Source: Pyricularia pennisetigena
Taxonomy: Eukaryota > Ascomycota > Sordariomycetes > Magnaporthales > Pyriculariaceae
Direction of reading: 5' to 3'
NCBI RefSeq assembly: GCF_004337985.1
Contig: NW_021940932.1
Coordinates: 35,740-99,739, forward strand
Length of the DNA: 64,000 bases
Made by a program: the position numbers and the translations under genes. This document shows positions 55,276-64,000 of this stretch, piece by piece; within the stretch, counting starts at the first letter, position 1, and each line of letters opens with the position of its first letter. The notes under the pieces are model-generated. The model made no database searches, had not been told where the DNA came from, and saw nothing but the letters and a program-made list of their open reading frames with translations.

Positions 55276-55602
55276 TGGGCTAAGTGGCTTGGTAGGCGGG
55301 AGACGCGTCGTCACGGGCGCGCTATGTATTTCTTATCGTAATCGTATTCTATCACTTAGCGGTGGTTTGTTACAAAAGGTTATTGAATCGTCTGTGTTTG
55401 ACAGTGAGTCTGTGTTGTGGGTGCTTTGTTTTTTATTTACCGGAAAATGAGCATTGGACTAGCCCGATCGACACTTCTTTAACTGCGCATCCCAAGTATC
55501 CTTTGCATTCGACCATATATTGCTGTGCTGAAGGTGACCAAGCCTTTGATATAATATATCACCTGCCGGTCCTCCGCCTTGGCCCTAGTTTTTGCTCAAG
55601 TC

Positions 55603-56370
55603 ATGCCCTCCATGAAGTCTTATTTCAACCCGCTGTCGATCGTACCTGACACAGGTCGTCATCGGCTCCCAATGCCACTAATGACCTCCTCAACCTACAC
55701 AGACGAGTTTCGATCCCTAGCTGACGCCGGGAAGGCGGAGTTTATAGATGGACGGTTGCTGCAAGGCCAGCAACAGGGTTTCCACTCCTTGATCGCCGGC
55801 AGCGAACGTGGAACAGCGCGGTTTCCACCCAATGATTTGACCAGAAATATTCCCAAATGTAAGTACTTGTAAAAAAGTAAAAATGTCTTTGGCTACAGAG
55901 CAACTGACACGCTACTAGCTTATAACCGGCTCAAAACTATCCAGCGTCGAGCTGACGATAAGACCAAAAGAATCCAAAAATTGGAGAAGCGTATAGCTTT
56001 ACTAGAGCTAAAGCTGGGAATATCGTACCAATCGCATATCAGGAGACAGACCCATGGCCCAGCATTCTCTCTGTCTCCATATGAGAATGAGAGCCAATCT
56101 ATCCGGCTTCCGGCCATTCGTGAAGCCGCGCCAAACAGAGCCGATCTGCCCATGAGGAAAGCTCCGAACAAGCACCAGTCTAGAAGCTGTATTGAGGGGC
56201 GGCGCAGTAAGATGCTAAGCTTGTCGGATATGTGCACACCACCTGATGAATTTCACGCTGCGAAAACTCGAAAAGAGACTCGGGTCAAAAAGGAAGACAT
56301 TTGCAAGCCGGCGAAGACTTGTGTGGAGGACACTGGAAGCACACGAGATCACCCGATTGTAGTCGAGTAA
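55603..56370 (+). CDS. Small coiled-coil protein, one intron
   Basis: Two exons (55603-55858, 55919-56370; GTAAGT...CTACTAG, in phase) give 235 residues. Residues about 25-85 read TYTDEFRSLADAGKAEFIDG and GSERGTARFPPNDL. Residues about 88-120 form a basic coiled coil (RLKTIQRRADDKTKRIQKLE, KRIALLELKLG). The rest is polar, with KTRKETRVKKED near the end, and finishes DHPIVVE. No catalytic motif or signal peptide. It may be nuclear. The in-frame upstream sequence lacks an ATG, so 55603 is the likely start. Family unknown; clean splicing supports a real gene. Confidence 0.55.
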
Positions 56371-59300
56371 TGGAGACACCCAGCTTTCGTCACCTTCTCT
56401 CTCAAATTAAACAGCTCAGTATTTACGTAACTTTTTTGTTAGCGGGTAGCGCAAATTCAAAAATTAGGATTTCCCTCAAGGCATCGGCAAGTCAAGTGTA
56501 GCTGAGCTCCCTAAAACCAAAAGTGGCATGATTTACCCCTGTGATAGAAGTTAGTATGTTTTCAACAAAGGCGTCTTCCTGCAGAACGAAACTGGGCACA
56601 AAGTATCATGTATTCTCGAATTTTTTGGAGGTTTCTTATAAGGCGATGAATGGCAAACACTACATTTGCGGGACAGGCTATGCAACTAACCATTCTGCGG
56701 TATTAATTGGAAGCTACGCATCTTCCAGCCAAGCTTGTGACTTGAGTAAGAACAGGGCCAATCTGCGACCCGCAGGGTCTCACGTTATGTCGAGCGCGAT
56801 GGATGGAGTACCCCCCCCCCCCCCCTCCCCCCGGGCAATTGAAAAAAGAAATGAAAAACAAAGAGAAAGCTACTTACTCCGCTGCTCGAGGTATCCCGTC
56901 AATGAGGTTTGACTCCTCATTCCCGCCACATTGCTTTCCCGGTTATTGGTCGCTGTGCTGTGTCATGCGGTGTTACGATCCCCAGGATTATTTAAAACAA
57001 CTGCACTTACTGGTTTTTTGCTTATTCTGGGCAAAAGTTCGTTCTCTCTACACCTCATTGTCACTAGGTTACATTTGCTGTTGTTGGCGGAAAGACCGAA
57101 AAGATTGTCTACCAGAATCACAAATATGGTCGTCCAACCTAAACGCCTTCCCACAAAACATGTGGAATATCCGAAGCTCCTGGTCCTCGCACTTGAAGAG
57201 ATATATGGCAAGGGGAATTTTGGTGTTGAAATAATTAGCAACGCATACAGTATCACCAGCAAGACATATGAGGATATAGATATGGTGAGTAAACCATATC
57301 TGCAGATTCGCGTCAGTTCTAACCGCCTTCAAATCTACCCACAATAGAGTGTTGTTGCATCTCTTTACCGGGCAAAAGCCAGTCTAAACAGGCCCCTTCA
57401 TCAGAAAGGTTCTGAATTCACGCCCAAAGAAGGAGAGAAAGACTAGGGCCCTGCCCAAGTGCGGAGTCGAACCTCTGCTCAACAGGGCGGTCCTATTCCA
57501 TTGATGACCGTTGTGTATGCCCCATTATTCATTTGTTCCTGTTTGAAGGTTGCATTCATGCGGAGTGTGGTGCTGGCATGAGACCCTGTCAGGCATATTT
57601 GGAGGGTGGCAGTTTTAGAACTCCAATCCAATGGCGGTGTCGGCCAGACACACAAGATGACACGCGGGAGGTTTACTGCTCTCGAAATGGCACCACTTCC
57701 CCTCGCCAGGTCTCCAGGCATGCATCCGCTCACAAGCCCTTTCTTAGAGGGAGGTCGTGAACATGGAACCCGCCCAAAGTTTGGCTTAACCGAACAATCT
57801 CTGCGTTGCAACCTGGAACCAAGGGCGTGCCCGCGTCAGCCTTTATTCGCAATGCATATGATATGCGCACGGAGAGGAGAAAAGGAGGTAGATGCCGGCC
57901 TTCGATTCCAGTCCAACGGACACAACGAATTTTCCATGATACATGGGTGAAACCGTGCCATTCCGGTCAACCCTCTAACGGCTCGTCTGCAATCTCAACG
58001 ATGGCTGCAGTCGGTGCCTCTGGCTCTATGAGAACAGGCGGGAGGCCAGACTACTTAGGTTGACCTCGGGCAGGAGGTGCCACTAGACTTGGTTGTTAAT
58101 CTTATGTTCACAACTGACGCTAAATGATTTGAGCAATTTTGTCTCGCCAAAAATCCAACCTTGTCTGGAGGGCCTAAGTTGCATCTAGCACTTTCGATAT
58201 TCCGACCAATAGCAGCTACCTGACACGAAGAACCAAGGCCAGGTCTGCCAATAGCATACTGTGGGCACCATTCACCCCCCCCCCCCCGCCCTGCAAATGG
58301 TAAACATAGGGCTTGTCGAGGAAAGCCTTGTGCCTAGAGTAAACGATGAAGATGGGCACGCCTATAATTGCAGTCAGTGCTTGCGCTTTTTTGTTTTACT
58401 TAAAGCGCCATTATCCCCAAACCTGGACAAAAATCGAATTTAATGGGTGTAGCATCCCGTCAGTTCCTCCTTCCATATTTATCACTGATTAATAGCAAGC
58501 TGGCTTTCAAGTCAGAAGTTTATTTTGATAATGTCGCAGAGGCATTTCTCTGAGTTTCCGGTTGGCAGACGTGTTGATGTGTCTGCTGCATTAATGGTCG
58601 CGCTACCACATCGCCACCTGCTGCGGGCCAGCCAACGCGCTCGTATAGCTAATCTGCAGAGCTGCTCAAGGGGGAGGCGTGGGTGTGGTGATAAAAAAAA
58701 AGACTGATTGGAGGAACCGTCAAGTCGCCTCCCCCTATGTGCTTGCTCCCTAGGTGTACCTCGACACGCTTGCGAGGGGAGATGGCTCCCTTTCTGATTG
58801 GCGATATCACGGAAGGACACTTTCCAGAATGCAGAGAGCCGATAGCAGCTGCCTTACAGTCACAGTCCGTAAACAAGCCGGCCAATTAGGCACTGTTTTA
58901 CTGGTATGCTCTGTTTTACTTCTTGTGTCAAAACAATGATGGTGACTAAGCTTCGTTACGGATCTATATGCCTGTGAGGTGACAATCAGGCCGTCGATCT
59001 CTCAGATCAAGGCTTGGGTCTACTGAAGCTGCAATAGCCCAGGTCCGGCACGCCAGTGCTCCATACCGAGAACCACAGAAGCGCAACTTCAAGGACCCAC
59101 TTGGTTAAGTTCATATTGCGGCTGCTATCGAGGCCAGCCATGCCCGCCAGGGCAAGGGGGGACTTAATGCCGTTGACTTGGTTTGACCTGCAACAAAAGA
59201 GCGCAAGGTACGGGTTGTGCATGAGTGGTAGACGTTTGATTCAGGGCAGACTCAAATGCTCGCAGGCCAGGAACCCAGAAGACTTTACCACTCGCGTATG

Positions 59301-59430
59301 TTGGGGGTATTCACGATTGCCGACAAGCCTGTCTTATCACTAGCAAACATATCTTATAACGCATGCCCACACACAGGCAGTTAGATTTACTTGTCATTTG
59401 AACCATGTATTGAAGTGGGTGGCGCTATCT
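56371..59430. other. No recognisable intact gene; relics and repeat pieces
   Basis: An open plus frame near 57120-57290 (KRLPTKHVEYPKLLVLALEE, YGKGNFGVEIISNAYSITSK) reads like real protein but has no start context or family I know. Poly-C runs lie at 56810-56828 and 58266-58279. 58075-58145 repeats 31283-31357; 58595-58655 repeats 37612-37665; 59305-59380 repeats about 36945-37015. These are pieces of the dispersed repeat set. Confidence 0.45.
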
Positions 59431-59438
59431 AGGCTAAA

Positions 59439-61245
59439 TCACGATAGCCCCTTTTGTCTCTTGGCTTCTCGAGGCATATCGTCCCGCAAGGAGCCCCAGG
59501 CTGGGTGTTTAAGAGCCTCGTTTATGCAAATACGAGCATGGTTGTTTTGTCGAGCCCTAGAATGCCTCAGCATCTGTGTGATAAGCTCGCCAACTATTAA
59601 TTTGTCAGCAGAAGTTTCAGAAGCCACACGAACTAAAATCTACGAGTAAACTCACGCTGAATGTGCGTTTCCATTGGTACCACCTTGGAATCGGATGCCA
59701 ATTTCGTGATGGTGTCGTCGTATTGTTTGTGGAAAGCTTCACGGAGGCTGTTACAGCGGTCTCTGCGCCATGGATTCTGCGTTTGTTTCCATGGCGGATG
59801 ACCGTATGTTATCTCATAGCCGATGACTCCCAAGCTCCAAATATCTATGGAGCGGTCATACGACTCCATCTCCCTTTCAGGGGCAATGTATCCAATAGTA
59901 CCGCCAGAACCCGGAGTAGGATTCAGATGGCAGCCTGGTCTCAAGTGTTTCGCGTTGCCTATGTCCAAAAGTACGGCCCGTTGTGGCGTCCCAATTATGC
60001 CGACATTTGCCGGTTTTAGGTCGCCGTGCAGCCAGCCTCTGTCGTGCAAGACCTTCACTTGCAGTAGAAGACTGCGGAACAGTTGCGCCTCTTCCCTCTT
60101 CATTCCGTTCCAGCTTCTTGTTTTATTCCACGCAATTAGCTTTAAAAAGGAAGGGAGAGAGAGGGGAGCTAATATAATTAATTGCCTTACTCGTTTTTTC
60201 GTTGTACGAGTTCCCAAAAAGTATTGGGTGTCATGGGGATCAAGACAACCGCGACTTGTTCAAACGGAGCATCGGAAAATTTGCCGACTACTTCCCGTAG
60301 CTGTACCATAGACCCAGTTTCACCCCAATTTCGAGCAAGAGCTGTTAGTCTTTCGAGCGTGGAGATCTCTTCATCTACACTGTGTTGTGTATCAGAATCT
60401 CTGTCCATAATTTTGACGGCAGCCACTTCATTCTTTGCATTAGAGGCAAGGAAAACTCTTCCAATGCCGCCTCGGCCAAGTGGTTGAGCCAAAGTCCAAT
60501 TTCCCATCATCTGCACATCGTGGCGGGGAGTCGGCATTTCAAAATCAAGAATCGCCTGCACCCCCAAAACTGTGGTTAAGTACCTGCGTCTCGTGGACTT
60601 GAATTCCTCCGTATCGGCCCATGCTGTAAATCGGAGTTCGTACGTGAGCCTATCAAAGTCGACCTTCATTGAGCGCTGGTTTAGAGCAAATAGTTGCTCG
60701 GTAACAATAATGCCATTGATCTTGAGCTCGGCGTGCTGAGATCGCCTCCCCGCGATAAACAACGCCGAGTTCTCCTTACAGAAATTGAATCGTGCGTGTG
60801 CAGTCCGGATATTGAGGCTGTGCTTCTTCGCAAACACTGGCGTGCATAGAACCAGGTCTGGATGTTGTGAATTTAGCACTTGGCTACTCTTACCCACTCT
60901 CCATCCGACTTCCGCTATCCTGGGCTGAGGATTAAAGCCCAAAAGATACTGTCCTTCCCAAATTGTACCCAGTTGTTGGTTGTTTTCTATCTCGTTCGCA
61001 GATTCGGGCTCGGTTAGGCTGTCGCTGGTAAAGCCATCGCCCTTGTCTGATCTTCTCTGCAACTCTCGCCTTAACTGAGATACATCCTTGTTGTACCGCT
61101 GTTGCGGTTCAACCTTCATGCGGCATAGAGGACCCTCGCGGAGGGAGTTTTGCTGCCCGGCGGTAAGGACGTCGTATGTTTCACTAAGGGCCAATCTGGC
61201 GAGTGCGTTTATCGGTGTCAAAGTCGCGTAAATTTGGGGTTCCAT
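59439..61245 (-). CDS. Module 3 kinase: FHA - Ser/Thr kinase
   Basis: Exons from 61245 to about 60185, about 60115 to 59678, and about 59633 to 59439. FHA about 115-206: GWRVGKSSQ, IRTAHARFNFC, GRRSQHAELKING. Kinase: LGRGGIGRVF (257-264), Lys278 in AAVKIM, LHGDLKPAN (H-G-D), LLDIGNA (DIG for DFG), YIAPERE, IWSLGVIGYE, and a C-lobe ending KHPAWGSLRDD. The last intron is short: GT near 59677 to AG near 59634 keeps frame with ILVRVASETS, but a 23-nt alternative would be too short, so the 3' splice needs support. The first intron acceptor is AACAAG. Catalytic Asp and Lys remain, so activity is possible. It diverges from 61999. Its 3' end recurs as a relic at 44330-44405. Start is the ATG at 61245. 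Confidence 0.75.
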
Positions 61246-61998
61246 GATGATTTGTGATACCACTACAGCAGCGCGAACATTTCGCCAGAGTAAAAAGAAT
61301 GAGGCCCTTCCGTTTCTTTATGTGATCTAGCACAAGCGGTATATGTTGGATAGTATGGACTAAACATACACAACCAATAACATCTCACCCTGCTTAGTTC
61401 CGTGACAAGAGACACATTCAATTCAAGGCGCTTACGGATGTACAGCTATTGGCTCGGCCGCGTCGCTATTAGCAAGTCAGCCCTCCCTCCCCTGCTTTCC
61501 CCAGCTGATAGGCTCCTGCTACCCGAATTTCAATGCAGGAAATTTATCTCGTGCTGTTTAGAAAGCCACCCTCCATTGCAAGGTGCTTGAGTAGCGAAAC
61601 AAAATGCGACAGTGGTTAGTCAACAGGGTGCAACACAGCGCTTAGCTATCTGTGCAATCCCCATCGGCCACTTTTAAGTCACTGTTACGTAAGAGTGAGC
61701 CGTGCCAGCTGTACGCACCTAGACATTCCTCTGTAGAAATGTGGAGAGAGGGTCACGTGGGCTGAGCGAGCCTACGGAAGTGAGGGGGTCCGAGCGCACG
61801 CATCAATGCTTCCTCGATCCTCTAGGGTCAGGGTACGATGGTGTCTTCATCCATTTGCAATATGCCGACAACATAACTAACGCAACTTTCCACCGTCATT
61901 CGTCCAGCAGTCACCGATCATAAGCTGTCGCGCGAGCGCAACGTAGACTTTTCCTTCAAGCGTGTGAATCACTTTAGCGTCGGACCCCTGACGGCGAC
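61246..61998. promoter_or_regulatory. Divergent promoter of module 3
   Basis: A 753-bp spacer between start codons. No strong pyrimidine tract as in module 1; no clear TATA box. Short frames here (for example 61402-61590) have no family features. Confidence 0.4.
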
Positions 61999-63404
61999 AT
62001 GACCTCGCAAACATTAAACCAGCAGTCCTGGAAATGGCGATGCAATGAACTGTGCCAAGACAGCTACACATTTGAAGAACGAGACAACCTGCGTTGGAAA
62101 ATTAAAGACCCCGCATATTTTATATCCGAGATAAGGCAATTGATGGATACTTCGAGAAAGTGCCATCAACATGTCTCTCATTTGGCTGAGAAGTTATCGA
62201 TCCTCTGCAGGATGCTCCACGAGGTAATAAAGGAGATAGGACTTTCTCCAGAAACCATTCGGGCGGCCATTCAGGACGAGGCATACTGGAAGCTAGAAGC
62301 CGAAGCCATTTCTAGCGACTACGAACACAGCGTGGAGAACTATACGTCGATAGGTTCAAATATTGTTTGCTCAAACCTTCATCATGGAACTATCGACCGG
62401 CATTCACCTTCTGTAAGTCTTCCTCAGCTAGTGATTTTTCAAATGCTAAAGGACAGCCGGCTAATGAACTACCGCATTAGGAAGAAGCTCCCGTGGATGT
62501 TTCACAGCGCACCAAGCCAAACACCCCAGTAGTGACAAAATTCGGACACGAAGACTTCGTGAATCAACTCAGTCGCGGACTAGAGCTACATTTGACGACG
62601 GTTTCCTGGCGAGCTGCCAAGTACGGACAACAAATTGCCGAGGAGACACTCCCTGGCTATACACCACCCGATGTGAAAGAAAAGAGAATGATATTTGTGG
62701 AAGACGAGATGGCCCGCTTCGAAGCCGATATTTCATGCGATGAAAACGACAACGACGGTGGCAGGGAAGATGCAACTCCATGTCACCTCCATAATAGACC
62801 ACCAAAATCTGAGTCCATGTACGTTTGGAACGAACCATCTAGAAGCGCCAGTTTGGGGTGTATCGCAAATGGTGCCGAATCTACAGGGAGCGAACGGCAA
62901 AGAGAAGTGACAGAGGAGCTTCGGAGCTTGAACCGCCCCACAACGGCTACCCGTGGACCGAGGAGGCTCCGCTCTACTGGAGACAGGAATGTGCGACAGC
63001 AGACGAGTACGACGGTAACGCTTTCGAAATTGCGGTCCAATGCAAGAGTAGTCAAAAAGAGGCAAGACAAGCTGACTGTGACATCGTTGTCAGCGTGTCG
63101 AAAGCCGTCTGCCGCCCACAGATTGCCCATCGCAGATACGGATCCCCAACAGAGTGAGCGCCTCAAAAAAGAGCCCTATAGTACTGCAGACAATCGCGAG
63201 CAGGTCACAGACGGGCGTGGTCGCCCTTCTGGTCCAGTATACGGAGCAAGAGTATCAAAACAGCAAAATAAAAAGAAATTACGCGCTATCGGTAATAACG
63301 ATCAGCCGGTAGAGACTACCAAAACACGCAAGGGTCGATCAGTGAGACGACCGGTAAGGCTTGGATTTGAAGATACCCTAATAAAACCGACCGTCCAAAA
63401 ATAG
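61999..63404 (+). CDS. Module 3 partner: charged protein with DPAYF motif
   Basis: Two exons (61999-62412, 62481-63404; intron 68 nt, GTAAGT...ATTAG) give 445 residues. Near the N-terminus is WKIKDPAYFISEIRQLM (Asp37-Pro38...Arg46), then a helical stretch, then DEAYWKLEAEAIS, a looser second version. The second exon begins with an acidic to neutral region and passes into a long Arg/Lys-rich, disordered tail with an AT-hook-like GRGRPSGP and RKGRSVRRPVRLG near the end. Likely nuclear and nucleic-acid associated. It shares the N-terminal motif and the basic C-terminus with the module 2 partner, and only the motif with module 1. No enzyme motif. Function unknown. Confidence 0.7.
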
Positions 63405-64000
63405 ACCCTCAGGCAACTTGCTATGTCTTCGATACTACAAAAAGATCACGGCGATGGGCAAAAAAGTCCCTTTCACCTCCCCCCTTTCTCTCCTACCCAA
63501 GACTGGCATTGAAGCCATACCAGAGGCGGTGATCTGAGGTTTTCGAGGGGAGGAAGAGAACCACAACGGTAGTTGAGGAACGAGGCCCCTGGCTCATCGG
63601 TGACATTTGCACATTGTCGTGTTTTTAGGCTCATAGTAACTCCTAGTGTTATTTAATGTGAACTATCAGCCGAATGTAATTCCTCATGACCTTGCACGCA
63701 TTGCATTTGGCTGCCTTGCGGGACAGAACGACAGTCTCTTTGCCATGCTTCGCCATTCTTCCCTCAGCCAGGACGAACAAGCCCATATGTACACCACCAA
63801 GGAGGTCCAATCCAGACAGCCAGTCATAACCCGCTCTTATTTGCACATTTTCCCCCACCACTCCGACACTCACAGTTTCCTAGTAAAAGAAAAGGACGAT
63901 TCAAATTAACCGTTAGCAGCAGCAAGGGCATCGAGCTACACCGCACACTGCTACGCAGAGGAATATGCTGCACGTCCCATATAGCCATTGTCGCTACGGG
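63405..64000. other. No recognisable gene
   Basis: 3' flank of the module 3 partner. A plus frame at 63646-63909 has no family features. The window ends in unassigned sequence. Confidence 0.4.

Noticed and set aside
57430..57500. tRNA-like sequence on the minus strand with an exact B-box (GGTTCGACTCC)
   Set aside because: The acceptor strands do not pair (no GCCCAAG opposite CTTGGGC) and the T and anticodon stems fail at several positions. At most a tRNA-derived relic.
56810..58279. Poly-C runs as regulatory or structural elements
   Set aside because: Homopolymers of this kind are common and can be sequencing artefacts; nothing nearby gives them a role.
15428..63404. Spore-killer or toxin-antidote interpretation of the kinase/partner modules
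   Set aside because: Known Spok-type drivers combine a kinase-like and a nuclease-like domain in one gene. No nuclease motif is seen here, and nothing in the sequence shows toxicity or drive.

Overview
This window looks like accessory sequence from a filamentous ascomycete, most likely a sordariomycete close to Fusarium and other Nectriaceae. The evidence is short spliceosomal introns (about 50-130 nt, GTAAGT-like donors, CTAAC-like branch sites), long pyrimidine tracts before start codons, and protein families usual in such fungi: rhodopsin/Pth11-like membrane proteins, a Cps1-type GT2 glycosyltransferase, F-box proteins, TPR relics, and lineage-specific kinases. The genus is inferred, not shown. 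Intact genes are separated by broken gene copies, dispersed repeats and stretches with no gene.

Layout. 1-4.3 kb: a degraded repeat, a 7TM-type gene and a zinc-ribbon microprotein. 4.3-7.9 kb: a large multi-exon Ulp1/C48 protease gene. 8.5-10 kb: dispersed repeats. 10.4-14.8 kb: a Cys-rich protein, a kinase-like gene, and truncated copies of an FHA-kinase-KilA-N gene, a C2H2 gene and a TPR gene. 15.4-19.8 kb: divergent module 1 (partner/kinase). 20.2-24.9 kb: a broken kinase/beta-propeller gene, partly duplicated, with a DUF3638-type fragment and an N at the junction. 25-33 kb: mostly relics (5S rRNA-like, TPR, F-box, an AT-rich block between direct repeats). 33.6-35 kb: the GT2 gene. 37-44.4 kb: near-identical inverted repeats around a gp1-like gene, an F-box gene, a PIF1-helicase/kinase chimera and a membrane-protein exon. 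45.5-48.3 kb: a C2H2 gene and a coiled-coil gene. 48.5-53.8 kb: divergent module 2. 54-59.4 kb: repeats and a small coiled-coil gene. 59.4-63.4 kb: divergent module 3.

The most interesting pattern is three head-to-head gene pairs (15.4-19.8, 48.5-53.8, 59.4-63.4 kb). In each, a multidomain Ser/Thr kinase with a clear or possible N-terminal FHA domain is transcribed away from a charged, partly disordered 'partner' gene across 0.4-0.8 kb. The three partners look unrelated overall, but each has a short D-P-x-[AFY]-[FW] motif ending in hydrophobic-Arg near the N-terminus. One kinase is fused to two degenerate KilA-N/APSES-like DNA-binding repeats. I infer a family of divergent kinase/partner modules of unknown function that is being duplicated and broken in this region. 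All gene models were spliced by eye.
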